Assembly (NCBI RefSeq): GCF_018320785.1
Contig: NC_054868.1
Span: forward strand, 45,081,874 to 45,145,873
Direction: 5' to 3'
Origin: Cheilinus undulatus
Lineage: Eukaryota > Chordata > Actinopteri > Labriformes > Labridae
DNA: 64,000 nt
Shown piece after piece: positions 55,001-64,000 of this stretch (positions are counted from its first letter, which is position 1; each line of letters begins with the position of its first letter). The notes beneath the pieces were generated by a model, which saw only the letters and a list, made by a program, of their open reading frames with translations, did no database searches and was not told the DNA's origin. The position numbers and the translations under genes were made by a program.

Positions 55001-58000
55001 TGGAAGACCACACTGTCAGCTAAATGTAAAGAAAGTCAACAAGTATTTCTACACTTGTTTGAGGTAGGGCAGCACAGTGTTAGCAAAGTCTACTGCAAAG
55101 TGACAAATACACAACCTCCAACATTATGGTAGTAACATCATAGCATCATCCTATAGCAAAATTTGCCACAAAAGTTCACCATAAGTTAGGGTGAGCAGAC
55201 GTTCTCGATTACCAGGGACAGTATTTGTTTTAAGAGTCTCTGGGCGGTACTGTCCCCCGGAAATGTCTTCAGTTTTTACTATGATTTTTTTTTAAAAAGA
55301 GGTTCTTCCTGTTTCACTACAGACTGATTGAAACTTCCCCCTGACATATTTCAAACTGTCAAAAAATCATACAATATTTGCTGTCTTGTCTGTAGCCTGG
55401 ACGGTTTTTGATGAGCAGACTGATCAAACTGATGCTATATCTGCCTTCACAATAATCTCTTCACCTGCCAACATTGTTTACAGGCTTGCAGTTTAACTAA
55501 GCCAGGTCCATAAGTGTCGCCAATTGGTTTGGTCATTCTTTGACTGGGAACAAGTCCATCAGCTTATAGTTTAGCAACATGGATCTACCTGTTGATTGAC
55601 GAGGAGTCTGGCCAATCCATTAGCTTTGCTAGGTTACCAGATGCATATCACCTTTAAAAACCAACAAATATTTCTAAGGTATTAAGTTTAGGTTTTAAAT
55701 TGTGTGTTTTGTGATGGTGTACCTGCAGTTAGTGGTTCCAATATGGATTTTGCCTCTCCATTTGTGATGTCCATGAAGAAATCTGCAGGGTTGTTAAAGG
55801 ATTCGATCTGGTATCCTGTGAATACATGCAGATTTTTAAAATGTGCTTCTATTAAACCCAACAGTATCCTGGTATCAGAGTTGGTCTACAAAAAGCATAA
55901 ATGCGACAGCTGACAGTCAGAATCTTTCTATCTTATTTAAAGGGATCCAGCATTTATTCAAACACATGGTACATGTCCTATACTACTTTTCACACTACAC
56001 GCTCATACCCAGGTCTGTGAAATAATCCAGTGCCTGCCCTGCTGCTCCTGCGTACACCACTTCTCCTTTATGCATAAGAGTCAGGTGGTCAAACTGTCTG
56101 AAGATGGAGAAGCGAGGCTGATGGATGGAGAAGATCACAGTCTTTCCTCTTCTGGACAGCCTGATCACACACAATTATATTTTTATTAAAGATATTGTTA
56201 CAGAAAACAAAAAGGAACAGTAAGTATATAAGATCCAGCTATTTAGCGGGTCAACGGTGATGCTGATGCTGCTCTAAAATAAGAAGTTAATTAAAGCTGA
56301 CAGTGAACAGTACTTTGCCCGCTGTTTTACCCCACCAACTTCTGCAGCGCTGCATGCTTCACTTGCTTCATTTGTGCCTCATGTGTGAGTCTGTGTTGCC
56401 TAATGTGGGATTAAATAGTAATACAGTTGTACTTGTGCAGTAGGCCGACGATGCAGTTTGCAGTGTTGGAGTCCAGGCCTGTGGTGGGCTCGTCAAGAAA
56501 CAGAAGAGAGGGAGAGGTGATGAGCTCCATCCCAATGCTGCAGCGCTTCCTCTCACCTCCGGATACACCACGCAGGAACTCTGTCCCTATCTGAACACAT
56601 AAAAACACAAAACAAACATGAGACATCTGGCTGTAAAGCTGAATAACAAGGGGGGAAATATAGCATAGTTAGATAGTTTTTGCACATAGTTTTGCAAAAG
56701 TGCAATAGGCACCTCCTGTGTGCAGCTCCTCACTCTGACATCTCTACATTAATACACGTTCTTTTTAACATATGCATATTTCAGACCTGTGTGTGATGGG
56801 ATTTTGGATGGCGGTGGATCAGTGGTGAAGTTGGGGCTCTCTTAACTCAGAAGGCCAGGGAATTGATCCTCAGCTCTTGCAGCACATATCAATGTGTCCT
56901 TGGGCAAGATAATCATACCTAAATTGCTTCCGCAGCTGTGTCAGAAGGGTGTGAATGTGTATGACTGGGATTAGCAATGGCCAGTGACAGACTGATTCCC
57001 TGGCATTTGCAACACACTGGCTCTGTTTTCAAAGCTAACGCCAACCCAGCTGTCAACATAAAAAGACAAAATGTCAAGCAAAGAATACATAAATGGCATG
57101 AAAGATAACCACTACAGGGGTTGATGTATGCTGAAAAAGATTTGGTGTAATTAGAGAGAGAACAATAGGAGCTACAGCATGTTATGATCCTGTAAAAGGA
57201 CACATTTAGCACAAATACATGGGTGAAACAGACTAACCTTGCAAGACAGATGGATTTCCCAGCCTCCATGTCTGTCACCATTCAAATCCATCTTGCAAAG
57301 CTCCAATCAACAGTTGTTCAGCATAATTTGTGGAGTATGAGGTGGTAGCTACAGGTGGAGTTTAGCTGTACTAAAAACTAATAGCAATGGCTGCCGCTAG
57401 TGGAACGATTCGCTTGATTATAGCGAAAGTCTAGCAACAGTTAGATCAGAACTGGACCTCATTTCTGTATGAAATAAAGAGCAAAAAAACAACACTGAAA
57501 GCTTTCATGACTGAAAAGATGTGATCGCTCTTCTGCCTACTTGCTTTGGCATGTGTCCACGATAGTCACTGATGGGGTTGGCCGGTGTATGATGCTAGCT
57601 GCTGAGGGACTAGCTATTAGCTTGGACGTAGCTTTAGTATAGCAGCAGTTTAATCAGACCTTGACCACATTTCTTTTCTAAAACAAGAGCAAAGAGTCAC
57701 ACCGTATGTTTTAGCACGTCTCCCAACCAGCTTCTGATTAATTTTATTGACTGAGAAGCTCCACCATCCCCACTATGGCAGCGTTAAAATGTAGAGCTCG
57801 GACAGACTGTTTGCCCAATCACCTTCCGGGATTTTTTTTTAAAAGTTGCGCCCCTTCCACACACTTTTGTACTTAAGCTATTAGTTGCAGTAAAACAAAA
57901 GAAAATGAACCTATGTTTTTGTCCATCTTTTAGATTATAATCTAGAGGCACATAAATTATGGGCAACATTTCATCTGGAAATAACTCAAAAGCTAAATAT

Positions 58001-61000
58001 ATTGATGTGTTTCATTTCAGAGTAGGTTGTTCAGTATCAATTTCATTTTTGCAAAAAAACCTCTAGGTGACAATGCAAGATATTTGATATTTGCTTATAT
58101 TTGATATGCTGATACCAATATGTGAATGTAGTTCAGACCTAAAAATGATGTTCCTAAAACACCATTTTAGTGCATAAGGATGAACAAAGAGACAGACTTC
58201 AGTCCTTAGAACACACTTTAACTAGAAAAGCTGATGTAGGTCCTTCTTAAATGCCACATACATCTGAACATCCATTAAGCCACATCCATTTCCTGAGAGG
58301 GGCTTCATTAGGGGTGGAGCCACAGACACAGAAACAGCGTGGCTGTTTTCGAATTGGCATACTGCATACTCCTGCCAAATGTAGTATGCAGTATGTACTG
58401 CGCACTGCATACTGCGTTCAACAGTAGTATGCAGTATGACTGCCAGTTAGACATTATTGTGTAGTATGCCTGGCCTGGTTTAGCTGGTTTCCGGTGCACA
58501 GAAGTACGTCATACCCTGGTCAATATTAAATGACGCTACAGTGTTTTCCATCCATTTACGTACAAAAAAATCTGGAAAGTGTTTTAATTTGATCTTTCGG
58601 GATTTTTATCGCCGTTTTTTTTTTTAGCTTAGCATATATAGTGCAGTGAAAGGACACACTTGACAGCACCTTTCTGGCCGTTACGAGCCGTAATGGCAAA
58701 ACAAAAACAACAGTGACCTTATTACAACTTATTTCGCTACAGTACATGTTAAAAAGGTAAAGATACAAGGTAATGACACTTTTTGTAACCGTCAGCCGCT
58801 CCGGTGAAAGCTCCACCCCTCTCTGTTATTACGAACTCTGACCTGGCACTTTGCATTGTGAGTTACAGTAAGCGAAGCAGACTGGTCCGATGCATACTGT
58901 GAAATTTTCCTGAATCAGTACGTCATTCGGGGGAATTTTTGTCATACTGCAACTTTCACATTTGTTTGCATACTGCATACCACATTTTGGGCAAATCAGT
59001 ATGCACTACTAGTATAGTAGGCGAATTTGAAAACAGTTCTTGTTCTGAGCAGACATGCAAAAACCCAATACTGGAGTGTTTTTTCAGCAACAGACTTCAC
59101 AGGCATGTTTTGGGGACCTCTGAGACCGATATAAACTTGTCTTAGAGGGGTAAAATATGTGACCTTTAAATGATCATAAAATACTTGATACATGCCACTA
59201 TTTTAAGTCTCAGAAGTAACAAAACACAGCCTCTGGTCTTCTTTTTTATGTCTGATGTATACAACCGGTGTCATGGTTTAACTGGTGGTAGATTAACTGG
59301 TAACACTAATCTTTCTACTAAATTGCTCGCTTCCCATTTTATAAAAAATTGAGCCGCGTCTTCAGAGACATTAATGTCACAGTGAACACTTAACTGTACT
59401 CTGTGACACCACAAGCACTTTTAGAGTGGTGTTAATGTGTCTCAGAGCAGATTTGTACTGTATTCCCTGAAAAATGTTAAATAAAATGTAAATATTTGAG
59501 TCTCGTCTTAGGGTTGCATGAGAAATTCGATGGGCCCCAGGAGATTTCAGTTCTCAAACTGGGCTGCTGGATACTTGTGTTTAGGGAGGGCTATTCTAAG
59601 TTATTGTCTGAGGATACTGATATTGTGCTGATTGTAGTCTGCATCCCTACTTTTGAGTGAATAATTTCTTTAGTAATTTAAATGCATTTTTAAGAAAATC
59701 ATTCTGCTTAACTGGAATCAGATTAATAAATATGGCCTTCGATGTTCATATTAAATATGGGTCAAACTTCTACACCTCTGTGAATAATCAGCAGCTCTTT
59801 GCTCATGAGAGCATGCATTAGTGTACCTTAGTGTCTGCACAGTCTGTGAGACCCAGGTCCTGAATGATGGCCTCCACTCTGCTGTTTTTATCATCAGAGG
59901 AGTGCTGCTTTGGGTTGAGACGAAGGTTGGCACTGAACAGAAGGTTCTCCCTCACAGTCAGGGTGCCCATCAGGATATCATCCTGGAAACATGTGTCATA
60001 AAGACATTATTAGCTTTCCAGAGTAAAATGAAGCCAAAGAACATGTAAAAGTGTACATTTTAGTACCTGAACCACATAGGCAGAGCAGAGCCTGAGCTCA
60101 GATGTGACAACTTTGCCATCTACTAAGACTTTCCCCTGCTTCAGTCCTTTAGGATCTTTCCTGCCTGCGATCACATCCAGCAGTCTGACACAAAGAGAAA
60201 AAATCACATGCATGTAGTCTGGTTTGTGCAAATGAGACCATGTTAGCATGTTAGCATTGAGCGAACAGATTTCTTACGATGTTTTACCGCTTCCAGTGGC
60301 ACCCATGATAGCATTCATCCCAGGTCTCATGATACCGCTGCAAAAAACATCAGATTACATCAAGTCAAGAACTGTAGTTAAAGTTAACAGTACTTTTTAA
60401 AACATTTTAGTGTTTGTCTTTAAAGGTTTAAAGTCACATTTCCAAATAAACTGTCCCTCACTTGCAAATTTTGGTTTCTTCTCTTTATCAAACTTATGTG
60501 ACGTCTAATATTTTTATTCTACATTACGTGTTTGGTGGAAAATTTTGCAGAAACAGCTGTTCAGCTACAGTGAGCAAAAAGAGCCAGCAGCAAATGAATC
60601 AATTTTGTCACATTGTTTTTCCTTTACCCTCTTTTTTTAAAGTAATATGCATCACTTTGCTCAGTCACTTCTTAATCTGAAACAAACATGACACACTTGT
60701 GCCCTTATTAGAGGAATTACATAGAGTTTATTTTACATTAAAAGTGTCTGAGCAAAAAGATGCTTTCTGTAAAGAGGTATGTGTTGTTTTATTAATGCAC
60801 ATGGTGGGAAGTAGTTCAAGATTTTAGTGTGGTAAAGCAGAGAACTAATGAGCAGAAATGAATACATAAACAGAGAGAAAAGCAAGATTTACATGCATGA
60901 TATGAATACATTCATTTACATGCATTTATAAATGGGGGCTGCACTAATATCAATGTAGCATGTTTTGATTTGTAAATTCCGAGAAGTACTGCTTTGATTT

Positions 61001-63806
61001 ATGTACTCATGAAATCCACTTCTAAGCAATAAGAAATTAATTCTCACCTTATATCCAAATTTATTGTTGCCATGAATCTCCAGGAAACCCTGCTCACACT
61101 TGCACTAAACTCCTGAAAAGTTCCTGAATTTCTCTTTGTGAGCTGCATGTGTGAATGCAAACGGCAGAGTTTCTTGCCCTGACTTTTCCCAGCTAGACCC
61201 CCAGTATTCAGACAGGCATACTGCAGGAAAAGTTTCTGCTTTTAGGGACAGGTGTGAACATCATATTGGGGAAATTTTCTGATCATAACAGGGTAATTAC
61301 CTAGTAAGTTGGTATTTTACCAAGTATTAAGTGGGTAATATTAAAAAAAAGTATTTACCTAATAAAAATGTATTCATTATAAAGCAATTCTTTGTAATTT
61401 ATAATTAGGGGGGATTTTACCCTAATCTTAACCTTTGTAATATTCCTGGTAATTGTCAGTACATGACTTTTCCCTGGTAATTAGGTAGTATTTTACAATC
61501 AGTTTCTTAGAAATAAAATAATTATTTTCTATGTATATTTCTTAATAATTTTCAGGTAATTTGTTTATTTAAGGCGGCTTAATTAGTGAGTCTGTTCTGA
61601 ATATTTTCCCAGTAATTTTTATGTTTAGAGTTAGGGGGTTAGGTTTAGGGTAGGGTTGTGGGGTCAGAATAGGGGTTAGATCAGGTCAAGGGGTACAGGG
61701 TTAGGATTAGGATCATAACCAGAGATTTACCACAGTATTGCAAGGAGTTATTTGATAATTGATACAAGTTATAATTCCTTAATATGACATTTTTCCAAGT
61801 TATAACTTAGCAAAATTCCATCTTTTAACAAGGTAATAACACCTTACTCTTGAGAAATGGCTGTATAATTACACTTATTACTACAACATTCCTGGGTGAT
61901 TAGGGCCCCACAAAAATAAAGTATTACTGAAAACATTTCTATACAAATGGACGCTGAAATTTCACTCTTTAAGGCCAACTGAATAAAATCAAAATTTTTT
62001 ATTACCCTTCTAAGAGCTTTTACCGCAGTGTAAAAATGCTTTTAACATTGTATAAGATGTTAATATGTGATGTTTTTTAAAACAATCAAAATCCAGAATC
62101 TCATATTTTGATTTTTATGGTCTTTTAAAAAACAAATAGTGCCTAGTATAAACTTTTACAATAATTCATACCTTATCTTCATAATTGTATTTTTTTAAAT
62201 GTACTTATTTACATTTTTAAAAATCATATAGAAAGTTTTTGTCCTTTCTTAGGAAGTGAAAATTATTGATCATCAATGCAGTGTATCATGGTTTTAGAGT
62301 GACGGGCACACTCTGAGAACAATAACATAAATGATCTTTGCTGGAAAGCATTTTGCTTTTTAAAGAAGGAACTGCATATTTTTTCTCCAAATGATGTATA
62401 GATGTGTTTTTGTTTTAAATTTGTACTAAAGAGAGCTTTAAAATAGTACTTATGACTGACTGATGGGGAGGCATACTCCTGGACCCTCCTAGGTTTGGGC
62501 AAAGCCCCAGATATCTGCTCCACTCCTGACAAAAGTCTGTGCTGCTGTACATTATGTCCCACATTAAATGTCTTTCATGGCTGGAATAATTTATATTAAT
62601 TATTGTAAACAGGAAACAAATGTTTACCCAAAAAGCTCAACTACAGTTCCATTAAAAACAATCATATTCCAAATGCAGTCATGCTTCTTTAGGTTTGGAC
62701 CTGATTGGTGCCAGAATGTTTCACTCTGCTGTTTTCAGCTCAGCCAGTCTCAATTAAACAAAAAACAAACAGATGAATTCCAACACTGCAGCGGCCTTAC
62801 AACACAGATGAAACTGTGAGATTTAATCAGACATCCTGGGCATGATCGCTATAAAAAATCCATTTCAATTAAAGCCTATAGACCAAGACCAATAGATTAG
62901 TTAGTGTCCACTGGGAAGGTTTGACTCTGCTACAGTGGCTTCAGGGTGCTGTGGCTGTGGTTGGTGCAAAGAGCAGATTGTGTATCAGACATTACCTAAT
63001 GGTGGATATTTAAACATATATTTGTATTTTATGTCTTATATTTGCTTGACTAAATTAGATATTTGCCTGTTAAATAAAGTAGTGTTTTAAATTTGGATAA
63101 TGTTTAAAAAATATGTATTATTTTGGTTAATATCTAAAAGGAAGCTGGATGGTTAAGATCGCTAAATTTAAAAATGGGAGTGAGATTGAACAAGTGTACC
63201 CATCACCTTCTTTTAAGGATATAAGCCAAATTATTGCATTTGCTACTCTTACTGCACCATGTTGTCTATTCTAGATGAGATTTTTTCCCCCCACCATTTT
63301 GCTCTCTTTTTACATTTTTTGAAATAAATATCGGCATTTTTGATCTTTGATTGTCTTATTTTTTTGCATGTTTTGTCTTATTTTTGCTTAATATTGTTTT
63401 GCATTTAAATCTCTTTATGTTAAACTTTTGTTTGAAGCTATGTAAACTACTCTGAATCATTGGAGGATCACATGAGGATCATCTTTGGTGAGATGAGGCA
63501 CAAACTAAACCATGCCAGATCACATAAATTAATCTGAGATATAAATGAATTAACAGAAACATACTGGAAACAGTATTTACATTCAGAGAATGTTAAAGCT
63601 GGAGATGTAACATCCTCTGCACACACCGTCTCATGTGTAAATCTCACACCTTACCTCACATCTTTGAGGATGTATTTTTCAGAACCTCTCTTGCGGCAGA
63701 ATCTGGTCTCCTGAACGCTATAGTGCAAGTTACTGAAGGTGACTGTCGGTCCTCGTTCCTGGAAACAATCCTCAACATCTCTGATCTCCTGCTCCTTCAC
63801 AGACAT
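43093..63806 (-). CDS. abcg2: ABCG2-type ATP-binding cassette half-transporter
   Basis: Membrane efflux half-transporter of the ABCG family (NBD first, then six membrane helices; works as a dimer). Exons in transcription order: 63806-63655, 60337-60278, 60184-60067, 59982-59827, 59827 side followed by 56590-56433, 56160-56009, 55815-55723, 52240-52089, 51798-51647, 48394-48305, 47486-47362, 43804-43650, 43563-43474, 43363-43311, 43234-43093 (15 exons). They sum to 1,848 bases and 615 residues, against 655 in human. Walker A GATGSGKT (63-70), Q-loop Q110, signature VSGGE (171-175), Walker B LLFLDE (191-196) and H-loop H228 are all intact. Membrane helices lie near 370-385, 400-420, 455-469, 474-500, 508-528 and 590-609. 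Exon borders match human ABCG2 (Q|LR, NR|, FI|HE). Oddities: a shorter N-terminus, and a last extracellular loop (552-589) with no cysteine. It is one of several teleost abcg2 paralogues; which one was not determined. The 5' UTR continues across an acceptor at 63,847. Confidence 0.93.
45024..45330 (+). repeat. Dispersed repeat, family unassigned
   Basis: CACGCCAATGAAATTGGCAG, a GTTTGTTTGTTTGTTTG run, AACTCAAGAACGGAAAGTCGG and ATCTTCACCAAACTTTCAGG, ending GTGGGTCTGCCGCCTCAGAC, is a combination I recognise as a widespread fish repeat. The open frames across it are not conserved coding sequence. Confidence 0.45.
45430..46004. mobile_element. Non-autonomous hAT-type element, 575 bp, with internal minisatellite
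   Basis: The left end CAGTGTTACTCAACCCTGC and right end ATTGAGTATCCCTG are imperfect inverted repeats. A perfect 8-bp duplication TTCTAAAG flanks it (45,422-45,429 and 46,005-46,012). AAAGAGCCACA phrases occur near both ends. The centre (about 45,500-45,800) is a degenerate minisatellite of GTGGCAAAAATGGG-like units. No transposase is encoded. Confidence 0.85.
47851..48192 (+). repeat. SINE-like dispersed repeat (third copy, opposite orientation)
   Basis: Head GGCGGCACAGGGGTTAGCGC with TGTTGCCTCACAGCAAGAAG, core GACAGCTGGGATAGGCTCCA, a run of ten C at 48,120-48,129, and tail ATGGATGGATGG. This is the most complete copy here and shows the tRNA-like head that defines orientation. It lies in an intron of the ABCG2-like gene. 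Confidence 0.75.
48556..49280. mobile_element. Putative non-autonomous DNA element
   Basis: CCCTGTAAAGTGAAATCC at the left and ATTTTTACTTTACAGCG at the right form an imperfect inverted repeat. The interior has no coding frame. No clear target duplication was found, so the limits and the element class are tentative. Confidence 0.4.
49790..50775. repeat. 1-kb degenerate minisatellite of GGCAAAAATGGGTT-like units
   Basis: Dozens of variants of GTGGCAAAAATGGGTTAAAA with irregular spacing (about 16-24 bp) lie in the ABCG2-like gene's intron between coding exons 9 and 10. The unit is the same as in the minisatellite inside the hAT element at 45,430-46,004. Minus-strand frames here (49,701-50,401) are Phe/Pro/Leu-rich artefacts of the repeat. 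Confidence 0.85.
50776..51646. other. Intronic sequence, nothing recognised
   Basis: Part of the ABCG2-like gene's intron between coding exons 9 and 10. It is moderately AT-rich, with no element ends, no simple repeats and no plausible exon. Confidence 0.4.
52905..53460. repeat. Two direct copies of a dispersed repeat, about 390 bp apart
   Basis: TCAAATGGGGATTGGATCAA ... TGAGCTTGGCTGGCAG (52,919-53,037) is repeated as TCACATGGTGATTGGATGAA ... TGAGCTTGACAGGCAG (53,308-53,423). A third, inverted relative is at 54,430-54,510 (CTCTGATTGGCCCATAAAG, CATCCAACCACACTTCGAG). Confidence 0.6.
53861..54956. mobile_element. Fold-back-like element with arms of about 165 bp
   Basis: The left arm 53,861-54,020 (TGAGGTACATAGCAGTAG ... 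CAGGAAGCTAGGCTATACAG ... AAAATGGGCC) is matched in reverse complement by the right arm 54,791-54,956 (GCCCATTTTAACC ... CTGTATAGCCTAGCTTCCTG ... CTGCTACGTACCTCA). Arms are roughly 85 percent identical by eye. The interior (about 770 bp) contains GTGTCAGGACCAATCGGCG-type sequence with unusual CpG content and no intact frame. It lies in the ABCG2-like gene's intron between coding exons 7 and 8. Confidence 0.65.
57230..57860. repeat. Further copies of the 53-54 kb repeat family, inverted
   Basis: CATCTTGCAAAGCTCC (57,289) equals 54,078-54,093. The reverse complement of 57,340-57,520 (AGCTTTCAGTGTTG, TTGCTCTTTATTTCATAC, GTAGCTACCACCTCATA) aligns with 53,720-53,865. A shorter copy is at 57,560-57,720. 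They are spread through the ABCG2-like gene's intron between coding exons 4 and 5. Confidence 0.55.
58343..59036. mobile_element. Non-autonomous DNA element with GTAGTATGCAGTATG subterminal repeats
   Basis: The left end CTGTTTTCGAATTGGCATAC is inverted at the right end (GGCGAATTTGAAAACAG). Inside each end are several GCATACTGCATAC and AGTATGCAGTATG repeats. The 690-bp body has no transposase. No convincing target duplication was seen. Confidence 0.6.
60720..61270. other. Intronic sequence, nothing recognised
   Basis: The first part of the long intron between coding exons 1 and 2 of the ABCG2-like gene (60,338-63,654). Only ordinary AT-rich sequence is visible. Confidence 0.35.
61270..61900. 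repeat. AT-rich GGTAATTA-type repeat with TTAGGG-like core
   Basis: Phrases such as GGGTAATTACCTAGTAAG, TTTCCCTGGTAATTAGGTAG and GGTAATTACC recur in both orientations around a G-rich stretch at 61,623-61,735 (GTTAGAGTTAGGGGGTTAGG, AGGGTTAGGATTAGG). It resembles a decayed palindromic repeat element. It is in the first coding intron of the ABCG2-like gene. Confidence 0.45.
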
Positions 63807-63846
63807 TTTCAAAAGCAGCAAAGCAGCAGTGAAAGAGAGTTAGAGA

Positions 63847-64000
63847 CTGGAGAAAAAGAAGCTTCAGTTAATGCTGACACCTGTGTGATATGATGTGGAG
63901 AGAGACAGAGGGAAAGGTGTAGCAGAGTGTAATCAGTCCCTGCATGTTATAAACTCATTTGATCTTTGAACCCCCTTAATCTGCAGCTCATAGACTCCTG
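63847..64000 (-). other. abcg2: 5' UTR splice acceptor and upstream intron of the ABCG2-like gene
   Basis: On the minus strand TTCTTTTTCTCCAG|TCTCTAAC places a splice acceptor at 63,846/63,847, 40 bases before the start codon. A non-coding first exon therefore lies further right, at or beyond the window edge. Confidence 0.55.

Overview
This is vertebrate nuclear DNA, almost certainly from a teleost fish. Genes are split by GT-AG introns with vertebrate-type exon structure. The introns and spacers are full of fish-type transposon debris: tRNA-derived SINEs, L2-like LINE 3' ends, Tc1/mariner fossils and hAT-type elements with 8-bp target duplications. No bacterial-type features, CRISPR arrays or rRNA were seen.

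Layout. 1-1.9 kb is a diverged tandem duplication. A CpG-rich, probably promoter-bearing patch at 2.4-2.9 kb has no gene I could assign. 3.3-5 kb is nested transposon debris. Two paralogous genes for the WD40 subunit of the Arp2/3 complex then lie head to tail on the minus strand: arpc1b (coding 6,666-15,316; 9 coding exons; 380 aa) and arpc1a (coding 20,403-31,640; 10 coding exons; 370 aa). The plus strand follows with a four-exon LITAF-domain gene (33,707-36,759; 160 aa) and the single-coding-exon gene prr18 (38,670-39,500; 276 aa). On the minus strand an ABCG2-type half-transporter fills 43,093-63,806 (15 coding exons; 615 aa). All five reading frames join without a stop, and every splice phase matches.

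The two arpc1 genes encode alternative versions of the same actin-nucleation subunit. The LITAF-domain gene (endosomal membrane zinc protein), prr18 and abcg2 are unrelated neighbours.

Most interesting non-gene observations: (1) a 27-bp element, 24/27 identical, about 100 bp upstream of the first-exon donor in both arpc1 genes; (2) an intron of arpc1a missing from arpc1b exactly where arpc1b carries an 8-codon Ala/Ser/Gly-rich insertion; (3) an ABCG2 protein whose last extracellular loop is about 12 residues shorter than in human and lacks all three family cysteines; (4) several datable nested insertions (hAT in L2, SINE in hAT, LINE in Tc1); (5) two intronic minisatellites built from the same GGCAAAAATGGG-like unit; (6) a 165-bp-armed fold-back element. 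I found no convincing wholly new biological system. The shared arpc1 5' element is the best candidate for undescribed function.
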